A stretch of 64,000 bases of DNA, taken from positions 1 through 64,000 of the forward strand of contig NZ_SOEY01000006.1 of assembly GCF_004402535.1 (NCBI RefSeq). The letters are read 5' to 3'. How positions within the stretch are numbered: position 1 is the first letter of the stretch; every line of letters begins with the position of its first letter. Positions 27,015 to 39,380 of this stretch are shown here, piece after piece. The stretch is from Cryobacterium glaciale (lineage in GTDB: Bacteria; Actinomycetota; Actinomycetes; Actinomycetales; Microbacteriaceae). The notes under the pieces are model-generated. The model searched no databases. It was not told the DNA's origin and saw only the letters and a list, made by a program, of their open reading frames with translations. The translations under genes were made by a program, and so were the position numbers.

Positions 27015-28250
27015 TCAGACGGAACGGAACGCCACGACGGCGTTGTGACCGCCGAACCCGAAGGAGTTGCTGAGCGCGAGCAGGTCTCCGGCCGGAAGGG
27101 CACGGGGTGTGGTGACCACGTCGAGCGGGATTTCCGGATCCTGTGACGTGAGATTGATCGTCGGCGGCGCGGTGCGCTCGGCGAGAGCCTTCACCGTGAA
27201 GAACGCTTCGAGGGCGCCGGCGCCACCGAGCAGGTGACCGGTCGACGCTTTCGTCGCCGACACCGGGATACCGTCGAGCAGGTCTCCGAACACGCGCCTG
27301 AGGGCGTTGTACTCGGCAATGTCCCCGACCGGGGTACTCGTGGCGTGCACGTTGATGTGGGACACGTCCTTGAGGGTTCCGCCAGCGTTCTCAATGGTCG
27401 AGACCATCGCGCGGGCGGCGGCAGATCCTTCGGGGTCCGGCGCGGTCACGTGGTAGGCGTCGCTGTTGACGACGCCGCCGACGAGCTCAGCGTAGATGTG
27501 GGCACCCCGTGCCTTGGCGTGCTCTTCGGTTTCAATCACGAGGGCGGCAGCACCCTCACCGAGAACGAAGCCGTCCCGAGTCACGTCGTACGGCCGGCTC
27601 GCGGTGGCCGGGTCGTCGTTGCGTGTCGACAGGGCGTGCATCGCCGCGAAGGAGGCGATCGGCAGCGGATGGATAGCGGCCTCTGACCCTCCGGCGATGA
27701 CAACGTCGGCCAGTCCGGCCTGCAGGCGGTTGTAGGCGTTGATGAGGGCTTCGGTGCTCGAAGCGCACGCCGAGACCACGGTGGTGATGCCGGCACGGGC
27801 GTGCAGGTCCATTCCGATTGCCGCTCCCGGGCCGTTTGGCATGAGCATCGGCACGGTCATCGGCAGCACGCGGCGCGGGCCACGCTCGCGCAGGGTGTCC
27901 CACGCGTCCAGCAGGGTCCATACTCCGCCAATTCCGGTCGCCCAGTCCACGGCGAGGCGCTCGGGCTCGACTTCGGGTGAGCCCGCATCGGCCCAGGCTT
28001 CACGGCCGGCGATCAGGGCGAACTGGCTGGACGGGTCGAGGCGCTTGACCTCAAATCGTTGCAGCACATCAGCGGTCTTGACACGCGCCTGTGCGGCGAA
28101 AGTTACGGGGATCGCCGTTTCAGCAACCCAGGCCTGCTCGAGGGGGGTGGCGCCCGATTCGCCGGCCAGGAGGGCCGTCCAGGTGTCGACCGCAGTGCCG
28201 CCCAGCGGCGTAGTGGCACCGATACCGGTGATAACGATTTTCTTGGTCAT
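27015..28250 (-). CDS. fabF: 3-oxoacyl-ACP synthase II
   Basis: KAS II extends acyl-ACP with malonyl-ACP in type II fatty acid synthesis. The 411-residue protein has the catalytic Cys in VSACASSTEA and the two His in VHATSTPVGD and STGHLLGGAG, plus FGFGGHNA at the end. It is the last gene of the minus-strand fabD-fabH-acpP-fabF unit, starting about 100 bases after acpP. Confidence 0.95.
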   Translation of the reverse strand: MTKKIVITGIGATTPLGGTAVDTWTALLAGESGATPLEQAWVAETAIPVTFAAQARVKTADVLQRFEVKRLDPSSQFALIAGREAWADAGSPEVEPERLAVDWATGIGGVWTLLDAWDTLRERGPRRVLPMTVPMLMPNGPGAAIGMDLHARAGITTVVSACASSTEALINAYNRLQAGLADVVIAGGSEAAIHPLPIASFAAMHALSTRNDDPATASRPYDVTRDGFVLGEGAAALVIETEEHAKARGAHIYAELVGGVVNSDAYHVTAPDPEGSAAARAMVSTIENAGGTLKDVSHINVHATSTPVGDIAEYNALRRVFGDLLDGIPVSATKASTGHLLGGAGALEAFFTVKALAERTAPPTINLTSQDPEIPLDVVTTPRALPAGDLLALSNSFGFGGHNAVVAFRSV

Positions 28251-28353
28251 AAGTCAACTCTCCATGGAACGACAAACGTGTGGGCCGGCGCGTTGTGGCA
28301 CCAGCCCAATGAACAGGTCGGCCGATTTCCGGCCGACCTGGTTCAGGCCTGAG

Positions 28354-28602
28354 CTAGTCCTGTGCCTTCACGATGAACTCAACGGCGTCGCCGACGGTCT
28401 TGAGGTTCTTGACCTCTTCGTCGGGGATCTTCACGTCGAACTTCTCTTCTGCGTTGACGACAATGGTCATCATCGAGATGGAGTCGATGTCCAAGTCGTC
28501 GGTGAACGACTTGCCCAGCTCAACCGTGTCGGTTGCGATTCCGGTCTCGTCGTTGATGAGCTCGGCCAGGCCGGTCAGAACTTCTTCGGTGGACAATGCC
28601 AT
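28354..28602 (-). CDS. acpP: Acyl carrier protein
   Basis: An 82-residue acidic protein with the phosphopantetheine site DIDSISMM (Ser modified by holo-ACP synthase) and the expected helix pattern. It carries growing acyl chains for FabD, FabH and FabF. AAGGAG precedes the ATG. It lies between fabH and fabF. Confidence 0.95.
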   Translation of the reverse strand: MALSTEEVLTGLAELINDETGIATDTVELGKSFTDDLDIDSISMMTIVVNAEEKFDVKIPDEEVKNLKTVGDAVEFIVKAQD

Positions 28603-28660
28603 GTTTTTTCTCCTTGAGGGTGTCTCGGTTGACCGAGACCTAGTTTAGGGGGTGGGGTGG

Positions 28661-29665
28661 TTAGGGCAGCACAACGACCTGCGCGCCGAACACGAGTCCG
28701 GCACCGAAGCCGATCTGCAGCGCAAGCCCGCCGCTGAGCTCGGGGTGTTCCTCGAGCAGACGGTGGGTGGCGAGGGGGATCGAGGCCGACGAGGTGTTAC
28801 CGGTCGTGGCGACATCGCGGGCGATGACCACCGTTTCCGGCAGCTTGAGCTGCTTGGCGAACTCATCGATGATGCGCATGTTGGCCTGGTGCGGAATGAA
28901 CGCGGCGAGGTCGGAGCTTTCGATTCCGGCGACTTCGAGGGCCTTCTTGGCGACCTTGGCCATGTCCCAGACGGCCCACCGAAAGACAGCGGGACCTTCC
29001 TGGCGCAGGGTGGGCCAGGCGGCTTCACCGCGGCGATATTCCTGCAGGGTGTGGTCCATCTGGATCGTCTCGGCCTTGGAGCCGTCGGAGCCCCAGACCG
29101 TGGTGGAGATGCCGGGGTAGTCGCTCGGGCCGATGACGACGGCGCCGGCACCGTCGCCGAGCAGGAACGAGATGCTCCGGTCGGCGGGGTCGACGAGTTC
29201 GGAGAGCTTTTCAGCGCCGATGACCAGGGCGTAGTGCGCGGCACCCGCGCGAATCAGGGCATCGGCCTGGGTGATGGCGTAGGCATACCCGGCGCAGGCC
29301 GCGTTGATGTCGTAGGCAGCGGCCGGGTTGGTGCCGACCCGGTCGGCCACCACTGCAGCGATCGACGGGGTCTGGCGGCTGTTACTGATGGTGGCGACGA
29401 TCACGGCGTCAATGAGAGCGGGGTCGATACCACTTCTCTCGATAGCCTCACGCGCAGCATCCGTGGCGAGGTCGACGGCGCCGACGTCCTGCCCGGAGCG
29501 GGCACGAGTGATGATTCCGGTGCGCTGCTGAATCCACTCGTCGGAAGAATCTATGGCCGCGACGAGGTCGTCGTTCGGTACGAGGTTTTCACCGCGGGCA
29601 GCGCCCACGGACAGGATGCGGGTGTACTGCGGTCCGTGGGACTGCTGAAGTGTGGGCTTTGGCAT
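28661..29665 (-). CDS. fabH: 3-oxoacyl-ACP synthase III
   Basis: KAS III starts fatty acid synthesis from acyl-CoA (in actinobacteria often branched primers) and malonyl-ACP. The 334-residue protein shows the catalytic triad Cys-His-Asn: NAACAGYAY, FIPHQANMR and TTGNTSSAS. I chose the ATG at 29665 with AAAGAGA upstream; an ATG at 29677 is possible. It begins 35 bases after the fabD stop. Confidence 0.95.
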   Translation of the reverse strand: MPKPTLQQSHGPQYTRILSVGAARGENLVPNDDLVAAIDSSDEWIQQRTGIITRARSGQDVGAVDLATDAAREAIERSGIDPALIDAVIVATISNSRQTPSIAAVVADRVGTNPAAAYDINAACAGYAYAITQADALIRAGAAHYALVIGAEKLSELVDPADRSISFLLGDGAGAVVIGPSDYPGISTTVWGSDGSKAETIQMDHTLQEYRRGEAAWPTLRQEGPAVFRWAVWDMAKVAKKALEVAGIESSDLAAFIPHQANMRIIDEFAKQLKLPETVVIARDVATTGNTSSASIPLATHRLLEEHPELSGGLALQIGFGAGLVFGAQVVVLP

Positions 29666-29700
29666 TGTCTCTTTCATCACATTCTTCACTGCTGGCACGT

Positions 29701-30621
29701 TCAGGACTGCTGGTCGATCATGGCCCAGGCGGCGGGCAGGTCGTCCGGGGTCTTGATGGCGACGCTGGGGACGCCTTTGAGGCCTCGCTTCGCGAGGCCG
29801 ACGAGGGCGCCGGCGGGCGCGACCTCGATGATTCCGGTGACTCCCGCCGCAGCGAAAGCCTCCATGCACCTGTCCCACCGTACCGGCGACGACACCTGAC
29901 CGACGAGCAGATCCACAAAACGGATGCCGTCGCTCACCTGGCTACCGTCACGGTTGGTCCAGATGGGGAGGGTCGGATCGGCGGGGCGCAAAGAGTCGGC
30001 GACTACGGTCATCCGTTCGACGGCAGGCTGCATATACCGGGTGTGGAATGCACCGGCGACCTGCAGCGGGATGACGCGGGCACGGTGCGGGGGAGTCGCT
30101 GCGAGGGCGGCGAGAGCATCCAGTGCTCCGGCGACCACGATCTGACCGCTGCCGTTGAAGTTGGCCGGTTCCAGCCCGAGCTCGTCGATTCGGGACAGCA
30201 GCTCGGTCTCGTCGGCGCCGATCACGGCGCTCATCCCGGTGGGCACGAGGGCTGCGGCGGCCTGCATAGCCAGGCCGCGCTCGCGCACGAACCGCACCGC
30301 GTCGGCGGTGTTCAGGATGCCGGCTCCCGCAGCAGCGGTCAGTTCGCCCACCGAGTGCCCGGCGAAACCAGCGATGCGGTCGCGGCGTTCCGGCGTGAGC
30401 AGCGCTTCGAGGGTGAGGATGCCGGCCGCCACGATAAGGGGCTGGGCGATCGCGGTGTCGCGAATGGTAGCGGCATCACTGATCGTGCCGTGGGCGACGA
30501 GGTCCAGGTCGAGATCGCTGGAGATCTGCCGCAGGCCGGCAGCGAAGGCGGGCAGGGCCAGCCAGGGTTCGAGGAATCCGGGAGTTTGGGAGCCCTGACC
30601 CGGGCAGACGACAACGATCAC
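29701..30621 (-). CDS. fabD: Malonyl-CoA:ACP transacylase
   Basis: FabD moves malonyl groups from CoA to ACP. The 306-residue protein has the oxyanion-hole motif GQGSQTPGF and the nucleophile elbow GHSVGELTAAAG, with GAFHTRYM carrying the active His. It is the first fab gene, 106 bases downstream of the regulator fasR. Confidence 0.95.
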   Translation of the reverse strand: MIVVVCPGQGSQTPGFLEPWLALPAFAAGLRQISSDLDLDLVAHGTISDAATIRDTAIAQPLIVAAGILTLEALLTPERRDRIAGFAGHSVGELTAAAGAGILNTADAVRFVRERGLAMQAAAALVPTGMSAVIGADETELLSRIDELGLEPANFNGSGQIVVAGALDALAALAATPPHRARVIPLQVAGAFHTRYMQPAVERMTVVADSLRPADPTLPIWTNRDGSQVSDGIRFVDLLVGQVSSPVRWDRCMEAFAAAGVTGIIEVAPAGALVGLAKRGLKGVPSVAIKTPDDLPAAWAMIDQQS

Positions 30622-30727
30622 TTAGTTAGTCTTCCAATCTGATGGCGCAAATGAATGTGCAGATCGCACTAAGTATCCAAGAAAGCTTTGTCGGCAACCG
30701 CACATCGACGGCGTTTCATGGAGCAAA

Positions 30728-31930
30728 TCAGCGACGGCGAGTCGAACCGTCATGGTCGCTGATCGAGCCGATGATCAATGCCGACTGCAGAATGAGCGCC
30801 TCCCGAGCTCCGGTGGCGTCATAGCCGATGACCTCCGAGACCCTTTTCAGGCGATAACGCACGGTATTGGGGTGGACGAAGAGTTCGCGCGCGGTTGCCT
30901 CGAGCGAGCGGCCGTTGTCGAGGTAACACCACAGCGTGGTGAGCAGCTCGGTGGAGTGCGCCTGCAGGGGCCGATAGATGCGATGGATGAGCGTGGCCCG
31001 GGCGAGCGGATCACCGGCCAGCGCCCGCTCGGGGAGCAGATCGTCGGCCTGCACCGGCCGGGGAGCATTCCGCCACGACCGGGCGACGGCGAAACCGGCC
31101 AGCGCGGCTTTGGCACTCTTCGACGCGTCCACGAGGTTGGGCACCTCATGGCCGAGCACCAGATGCCCGGGGCCGAAGATCGGCTCGAGCTGCATGGCGA
31201 TCTCCATGAAGGTCAACGCCGCAGCCGTGCCGACGTCTTCGCTGTCAGCCGGCGCCGGACGGGCACGACCGATCACGAGCACGAGGCGGTTTCCCTGCAC
31301 ACCGATGAGCACGTCGGCGGCCATGTGGCGGGCGGCGCGGCGCAACTGGTCGACGTCGAGCATCTGCGGCGTTGTGCCGACCAAAACGCAGACTTCACCG
31401 TGGCCGTGCCAACCGAGGGCTGCGATCCGACTTGGCAGCTCGTCGTCATATTCCCCGCTGAGAATGGAATCGACGACGAGAGCTTCGAGCCGCGCGTCCC
31501 AGAGGCCGCGCGCCTCAGCGGCGCGGGCGTAGACATCCGCTGCCCCGAAGGCGATCTCGCGCGAGTAGAGCAGAATCGCCTCCCGCAGGGCCTCACCGCC
31601 GTCTTTGACGCGTTCTTCGACGACCTCGACGGTCACTCGAATGAGCTGCAGCGTCTGCTGCAGGCTCACCGAGCGAAGCAGCTCTCGCGGGGCAGCGCCG
31701 AAGACGTCTGCGGCGATCCACGGTGTCGATCGCGGATCGTCGAACCACGAGATGAAACTCGTGATCCCGGCCTGGGCTACCAGGCCGACTGCGGACCGCC
31801 GCCCTGGTGGCATGTCGCCATACCAGGACAGCGTGTCTTCGAGTCGTTTGAGCGTCTGAGTGGACAGCTCACCGGATATGGTGCGCAGCCAGTTGAGAGT
31901 CTGCTCTTTCGTCTTGGGCGCCGGTGCCAC
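30728..31930 (-). CDS. fasR: PucR-family regulator of fatty acid synthesis
   Basis: A 400-residue regulator with a central GGDEF-like/PucR domain and a C-terminal helix-turn-helix (ATARELFVHPNTVRYRLKRV). In Streptomyces, the PucR-type FasR sits directly upstream of fabD-fabH-acpP-fabF and activates it; the identical arrangement here supports orthology. The start lies only 6 bases after the aceE stop, so it is probably transcribed with aceE, linking acetyl-CoA production to lipid synthesis. Confidence 0.85.
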   Translation of the reverse strand: MAPAPKTKEQTLNWLRTISGELSTQTLKRLEDTLSWYGDMPPGRRSAVGLVAQAGITSFISWFDDPRSTPWIAADVFGAAPRELLRSVSLQQTLQLIRVTVEVVEERVKDGGEALREAILLYSREIAFGAADVYARAAEARGLWDARLEALVVDSILSGEYDDELPSRIAALGWHGHGEVCVLVGTTPQMLDVDQLRRAARHMAADVLIGVQGNRLVLVIGRARPAPADSEDVGTAAALTFMEIAMQLEPIFGPGHLVLGHEVPNLVDASKSAKAALAGFAVARSWRNAPRPVQADDLLPERALAGDPLARATLIHRIYRPLQAHSTELLTTLWCYLDNGRSLEATARELFVHPNTVRYRLKRVSEVIGYDATGAREALILQSALIIGSISDHDGSTRRR

Positions 31931-31936
31931 GGTTTC

Positions 31937-34663
<2,727 letters not shown>

Positions 34664-34920
34664 AGTCGACCTCTCTCTGGGGTTTATGCAGCGATGGTGC
34701 TTCATGACGACATATTGAGCCACCACGAGAACACGTGCCGTAAATGAGCAGGTTGGATTGCAACCAGCGGCACGACGTAAGCCTACAGATTTCACCCGTT
34801 GTCCGCGCACGGGGTGCGTACCGCCGAAACCGGCGAGTTCGGTGAATCCGCGCACAATGCCCGGCTAGAGTGTGACTTCGGTCTATCCGGTGTCCCAAGC
34901 GCACCAGGAAAGGAGCAATC

Positions 34921-35391
34921 ATGGCTCTCGAAAACGACACCCAGGCACCCGATTTCAAGCTCATCAACCAGTTCGGCGAGAGTGTTCAGCTCAGCCAGTA
35001 CCGCGGTACGAAGTCGGTCGCACTCGTCTTCTTTCCCCTGGCGTTCTCGGGAATCTGCAGCGGAGAGCTGTGTGAGCTCCGCGACAACCTCGCACTGTTC
35101 GAGGACGGCGGTGTCGAGCTGATCGGCATCTCGGTCGACTCCCGACACGCGTTGCGCGCCTTCGGGGAGCAGGAGAAATACACCTTTGACCTGGTCGCTG
35201 ATTTCTGGCCCCACGGCGCCGTCGCGAAGGAATATGGCGTCTTCCTCGAGGAAAAGGGGTTCGCGAATCGGGCGACGTTCCTGATCGACCCGAGCGGCAT
35301 CATCCGTGCCAGTTTCATCACCGCTCCCGGTGAAGCGCGCTCGATCGACTCCTACCGCGCCGCCCTCGGGCAGCTTGCACCGGTCGTCTAA
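34921..35391 (+). CDS. AhpE-like peroxiredoxin
   Basis: A 156-residue thiol peroxidase. The active site reads PLAFSGICSGEL, with the peroxidatic Cys at residue 46 and Ser in place of the usual Thr; a further Cys at 51 is an unlikely resolving partner. Mycobacterial AhpE is the nearest well-known type (PLAFTGIC). It reduces peroxides or peroxynitrite using low-molecular-weight thiols or mycoredoxin. A strong AGGAAAGGAG site precedes the ATG. It is divergent from aceE. Confidence 0.9.
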   Translation: MALENDTQAPDFKLINQFGESVQLSQYRGTKSVALVFFPLAFSGICSGELCELRDNLALFEDGGVELIGISVDSRHALRAFGEQEKYTFDLVADFWPHGAVAKEYGVFLEEKGFANRATFLIDPSGIIRASFITAPGEARSIDSYRAALGQLAPVV

Positions 35392-35463
35392 CCCGCGTCG
35401 GTCGCCGATCGCACATCGACTCTGACCTATACTGAATAGACCCGCGACTATCCGTCGTCGTCG

Positions 35464-35536
35464 GGGCCTTTAGCTCAGTTGGTAGAGCGCCACGTTTACA
35501 CCGTGGATGTCATCGGTTCGAGCCCGGTAGGGCCCA
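35464..35536 (+). tRNA. tRNA-Val (UAC)
   Basis: A 73-nucleotide cloverleaf: acceptor GGGCCTT pairs with AGGGCCC (one G-U), D-arm GCTCAGTTGGTAGAGC, anticodon stem CCACG/CGTGG with loop TTTACAC (anticodon TAC), and T-arm ATCGG/CCGGT around TTCGAGC. The discriminator base is A. The CCA end is not encoded. Confidence 0.97.
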
Positions 35537-35665
35537 CACACAACAGTCGTAGCCGCCCTCGGGCAGGCAGACGGATGCAGTGGCGTGCAGGCAAAGTGAA
35601 GCGATGTGCGTTTCGCTCGAAGTGACGTGATCGTGAGGTCGTATGACAGAACGATGCGGTCACCG

Positions 35666-35710
35666 CAGCCGTCACGAGCACAGCCGTCACGAGCACAGCC
35701 GCCACGCGCA
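35666..35710 (+). repeat. 15-bp short tandem repeat
   Basis: CAGCCGTCACGAGCA occurs twice in a row, followed by a third copy with two changes. It lies just before the likely start of the GAF-ANTAR gene. If translation began upstream it would encode Gln-Pro-Ser-Arg-Ala repeats. Confidence 0.85.
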
Positions 35711-35728
35711 CAGCCGAACCGGTCGACG

Positions 35729-36430
35729 ATGACTGATCGGCGGGAGTTCGGCAAGGCCATTGACTCCCTGACCGGTTCCTTTGAACGACGCACGAGCATG
35801 TGCCAGCCGTTCGTACGGGTGCTGCCGGTCGACGCCGCCAGCGTCTGCACGCTTGGCGCTCCGTTCGGGTCCGAGACCATTTGCGCGAGCACCGCACTGG
35901 CCGCCACCTTTGACGAGCTTCAGTTCGACCTGGGTGAAGGACCGTCCTGGGACGCCATGACGACCCGGCGTCCCGTGTTGATCGATGACCTCCATTCGCT
36001 GCGGCACGCACCGTGGCCGGCACTCCAGAAGGCAGCACGACACATCGACGTCCGGGCCGTCTATGCTTTCCCGCTCACCATGGGGTCGCTCGATATCGGC
36101 GCGGTTTCGCTGTTCACTCAGGGGTCGCAGGCACTGGCCCCCGGGCAGATCGTCGACGCCGAAACGCTCGCCCAGATTACCGCAGGCCAGGTTTTGCGCC
36201 GATCCCTCGCGTCGCGAACACTGAAGACAAATCTGGAAGATAATGAAGGATATTCGAGGCGCGTCGTGCATCAGGCGACCGGAATGGTTCTGGCCCAGCT
36301 CAATCTTTCCGCGGCCGATGCGCTCCTGATTATTCACGGCCACGCGTTTTCTCACGGACGAACGGTTCGGGAAGTCGCCGCGGATGTAGTGACACGACGA
36401 CTGGATTTTTCGTCGATCCTCGAGTCTTAG
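35729..36430 (+). CDS. GAF-ANTAR regulator
   Basis: About 233 residues: an N-terminal GAF domain (TFDELQFDLGEGPSWDA, AFPLTMGSLDIGAVSL) and a C-terminal ANTAR domain (HQATGMVLAQLNLSAADALL). ANTAR domains bind paired hexanucleotide hairpins in nascent RNA and prevent termination. The start is uncertain: the ATG at 35729 follows the 15-bp repeats and has no strong ribosome site. GTG at 35606 or ATG at 35654 would add a repeat-encoded tail. A second GAF-ANTAR gene follows after 9 bases. Confidence 0.82.
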   Translation: MTDRREFGKAIDSLTGSFERRTSMCQPFVRVLPVDAASVCTLGAPFGSETICASTALAATFDELQFDLGEGPSWDAMTTRRPVLIDDLHSLRHAPWPALQKAARHIDVRAVYAFPLTMGSLDIGAVSLFTQGSQALAPGQIVDAETLAQITAGQVLRRSLASRTLKTNLEDNEGYSRRVVHQATGMVLAQLNLSAADALLIIHGHAFSHGRTVREVAADVVTRRLDFSSILES

Positions 36431-36439
36431 GATGGAATT

Positions 36440-37153
36440 ATGGTGACAAAAACCCGGGAAGGTCAACTCGTCGAGACCTTCGTTACCCTGGCCGATACTC
36501 TCGTCGCCGACTACGATGTCGTCGACCTGCTGCACACGCTGGTCGAGAAATGCGCCGCCCTGCTCGAGGCTTCCGCGGCGGGTATCATCCTGTCGGCGGG
36601 CGACGGCGAATTAGAGGTTGTAGCTTCCACCAATGAGCGCAGCCGCCTCGTCGAGATCCTTCAGCTGCGCGCTGGCAGCGGCCCCTGCGTGGAGAGCTTC
36701 ACGACGGGCCAGGCGGTAGCCATTCCCGATATCGAAGTCACCGGTGACAAATGGCCCAAGTTTCGGGCAGGTGCCCTCGCCCAGGGCTTCGCCTCCATGC
36801 ACGCCGTACCCCTGCGGCTGCGCACCACGACGATCGGTTCCCTCAACCTGTTCTGGGATCGCACCGGGGGACTCAGCACGGGGGACACCAACACGGTGCA
36901 GGCCCTGGCCGATGTCGCGACCATCGGCATCCTGCAGGAGCGCGCTATCCGCGAGAGCGACATTGTTCGACAGCAACTCCAACACGCACTCAGCAGCCGG
37001 GTTTTGATCGAGCAGGCCAAGGGCGTGGTGGCCTACACCCACGGCGTGCACATGGGCGATGCCTTCGACAGGATTCGTGAATACGCTAGAGACAATGGCC
37101 TTCCGCTGGCCGACGTTGCCGAACGCATCGTGAATCGCACGCTCACTCTTTAG
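36440..37153 (+). CDS. GAF-ANTAR regulator, second copy
   Basis: A 237-residue protein with a GAF domain (about residues 20-160; LQLRAGSGPCVESF, VPLRLRTTTIGSLNLF) and an ANTAR domain (LIEQAKGVVAYTHGVHMGDAF). It is clearly related to the gene before it in layout but not close in sequence. The two probably form an operon and could dimerise. Their signals and RNA targets are unknown. Confidence 0.87.
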   Translation: MVTKTREGQLVETFVTLADTLVADYDVVDLLHTLVEKCAALLEASAAGIILSAGDGELEVVASTNERSRLVEILQLRAGSGPCVESFTTGQAVAIPDIEVTGDKWPKFRAGALAQGFASMHAVPLRLRTTTIGSLNLFWDRTGGLSTGDTNTVQALADVATIGILQERAIRESDIVRQQLQHALSSRVLIEQAKGVVAYTHGVHMGDAFDRIREYARDNGLPLADVAERIVNRTLTL

Positions 37154-37301
37154 CGTCTCGGGTTCGGCCCGCTCCACTGACACGGTTCAACATGCGAGAT
37201 AGCCGAGATTCCACCGTCTTGGGGTAGACGGGGGATATACTGGCCTCGGCGACCCCGGACCCTGGTAGCACGTGACTTTTCCGAGCTTTCGAGGGGCGAT
37301 C

Positions 37302-37637
37302 ATGAAACGCATATTTCACCCGGGCGGTTCAGTAATAACCGGCAGCGATCTGGCTGATGCTGTGCTGCTCTACGCCGAGGCGCTGTGTAACCGACGCCAG
37401 GTAGACGTCGTGGACATTCCCGTGATGGGCGACGACGGGAACTTACTGCGGGCCCAGTTTTTGATCGGTTCGGCCAGCCAGCTGGTCAGCGTGACCGCGG
37501 ATAGCCTGTCACCCGAACTTGTCGAACCGGAGACCACCGACTTTCTGCACCGTAAGGCCCAAACCGGTGCCATGATTCCCGCCGCCTGGACCCGTGAGGA
37601 GTCGGCTGTCGCGCAGTTCGACGATTTCGACTACTGA
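37302..37637 (+). CDS. Conserved small protein of unknown function
   Basis: A 111-residue soluble protein (KRIFHPGGSVITGSDLADAV, ending in an acidic DDFDY). I do not recognise a domain. The pattern (a hydrophilic beta-rich core with LLRAQFLIGSASQL) suggests a small folded protein rather than a chance frame. GAGGGG lies upstream of the ATG at 37302. Confidence 0.65.
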   Translation: MKRIFHPGGSVITGSDLADAVLLYAEALCNRRQVDVVDIPVMGDDGNLLRAQFLIGSASQLVSVTADSLSPELVEPETTDFLHRKAQTGAMIPAAWTREESAVAQFDDFDY

Positions 37638-37719
37638 CCGCATTTTCGGCGGACACGGCGCATCGGCTTGCGCCGTGTCCGACGAAGCTCCGCCCTCGGT
37701 CTCCCGGTAGGCTGAAGGA

Positions 37720-38538
37720 GTGTCATTCTCGCTAACCGACGTCACCCGCGTCGCCCACACCCTGTGGCCCCTCGACGGTGCGCAGGATTGGGACGCCCCT
37801 GGCCTGGTCAGCGGCGATCCGTCGCGACCGGTGCGCAGCATCCATCTGGCTGTTGACGCCGTCGCCGCGACGGTCGATGAGGCCATCGCGTCCGGTTCCG
37901 ACCTGCTCCTGACGCATCACCCCCTGCTGCTTCGCGGTGTGACGAGCGTCGCCGAGGACCGCTACAAGGGTGCACTGCTCAGTCGCCTGATCCGCGCCCA
38001 GTGCGCTCTGCTGTCAGCTCACACGAATGCCGACGTCGTCGCTGACGGGGTCTCCGACATCATCGCCACTCGGCTCGGTCTGGTCGACACGACCCCCATC
38101 ACGGACAACGCGCTGCCCGGTACGGGTATCGGCCGGGTCGGCCGACTTCCGCACCCGACGACCCTCGGACACCTCGCACACGCTCTGCTGGCCCTGCTGC
38201 CGGCCACGGCGTCGGGGGTGCGGGTCGCGGGTGATTATTCCGCACCTGTCACGACCGTCGCGCTGTGCGGCGGCGCTGGGGATTCGCTTCTTCGACAGCC
38301 GAGGGTCCTGGCAGCGGATGTCTATATCACCTCCGACCTGCGCCACCACCCGGCCTCTGAAGCGCGCGAGCAGGCGCTCTGTGCCGGCGGCCCCGCTCTC
38401 ATGGATGTGTCGCACTGGGCGAGCGAATGGCTGTGGCTGGAACCGGCGGCCGCGCAGTTGCGCGCAGCCCTGCCGGGGATTCTCGTCACGGTCAGCGATC
38501 TGAACTCCGATCCGTGGTCCTTCGCCGTTGTGCACTAA
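37720..38538 (+). CDS. Nif3-like dinuclear metal protein
   Basis: A 272-residue member of the Nif3/YbgI family, hexameric rings with a two-metal centre; the reaction is unresolved, and a GTP cyclohydrolase-like role is proposed for some. Metal ligands appear in LTHHPLLLRG and SAHTNAD. The chosen GTG at 37720 abuts AAGGAG very closely, so the real start could differ slightly. It is paired with the zinc-ribbon gene downstream, a conserved association. Confidence 0.88.
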   Translation: MSFSLTDVTRVAHTLWPLDGAQDWDAPGLVSGDPSRPVRSIHLAVDAVAATVDEAIASGSDLLLTHHPLLLRGVTSVAEDRYKGALLSRLIRAQCALLSAHTNADVVADGVSDIIATRLGLVDTTPITDNALPGTGIGRVGRLPHPTTLGHLAHALLALLPATASGVRVAGDYSAPVTTVALCGGAGDSLLRQPRVLAADVYITSDLRHHPASEAREQALCAGGPALMDVSHWASEWLWLEPAAAQLRAALPGILVTVSDLNSDPWSFAVVH

Positions 38539-38598
38539 TCTCCGATTCACCCCATTTTTCCGCACCACATCTCATTTCCAGCGTTAGGTCAGGACATC

Positions 38599-39336
38599 GT
38601 GAAGGCATCACCACTCGAGCAGAAGGAACTTCTGCGGCTTCAGGCTCTGGACATCAAGGTTCTTCAACTCAGCCACCAGTCAAAGTCGCTCGTGCAACAC
38701 ACCGAGCTGGCCGCGCTTAATCGTGAGGCCGAAGCCAGCCGGATGAAACTGCTCGGTCGATCGGGCGAGCTCGACGATGTTCGCACCGAACTGGGACGCA
38801 TCGAGAGCGACGTCGAGGTCGTCGAGAAGCGCATCGCCCGCGACAGCGACCGCCTGCAACACACCTCGTCGATCAAGGACATCCAGGCCTTGGACTCCGA
38901 AATCGCCTCGCTCAAAAAGCGTCTCTTCGACCTGGAAGAGATTGAGATCGCCGTCCTGGAACGTCAGGAAGAGCACGAGGCGGCCGTTGCCGTGGTGCAG
39001 AAGGAACGCGACGCCATCGCGGAGCGGGTGACCGCTACTGAGACAGCGCGCGATGAGGTGCTCGTCGACCTGACCCGCCAGCTCGGTGAACTGACCCGAG
39101 ACCGTGCCACGGTGGCCGCTACTATCCCCGATGACCTCGCCGCCCTGTACGAGCGCCTGCGCATTACCGGCCACGGAAACGCTGCGGCCCTGCTGCGGGC
39201 CCGCACCTGCAGCGGATGCACGATGACACTGACCGGGAGCGACCTCGCCGATGCCCGCCAGGCACCGATCGACGAGGTCATCTTCTGCCCCGACTGTGGT
39301 GCGGTGCTGGTGCGCACCGACGAGTCCGGAATCTAG
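38599..39336 (+). CDS. Coiled-coil protein with C4 zinc ribbon
   Basis: A 245-residue protein: a long antiparallel coiled-coil hairpin (about residues 5-190, Glu/Arg-rich), then a zinc ribbon with CSGCTMTL and FCPDCG as the four Cys ligands. This is the zf-RING_7/CT398-like family that follows nif3 in many bacteria. Nucleic-acid or protein binding is proposed, unproven. The start is GTG. Confidence 0.88.
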   Translation: MKASPLEQKELLRLQALDIKVLQLSHQSKSLVQHTELAALNREAEASRMKLLGRSGELDDVRTELGRIESDVEVVEKRIARDSDRLQHTSSIKDIQALDSEIASLKKRLFDLEEIEIAVLERQEEHEAAVAVVQKERDAIAERVTATETARDEVLVDLTRQLGELTRDRATVAATIPDDLAALYERLRITGHGNAAALLRARTCSGCTMTLTGSDLADARQAPIDEVIFCPDCGAVLVRTDESGI

Positions 39337-39380
39337 CCCGGGTCCGGTGCGGGCCCAACCGCACTGTAGGCTGGATTCTC

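Noticed and set aside
35464..35536. tRNA-Val as an attachment site for an integrated element
   Set aside because: No integrase and no repeat of the tRNA 3' end was noticed downstream; the flanking genes look chromosomal.
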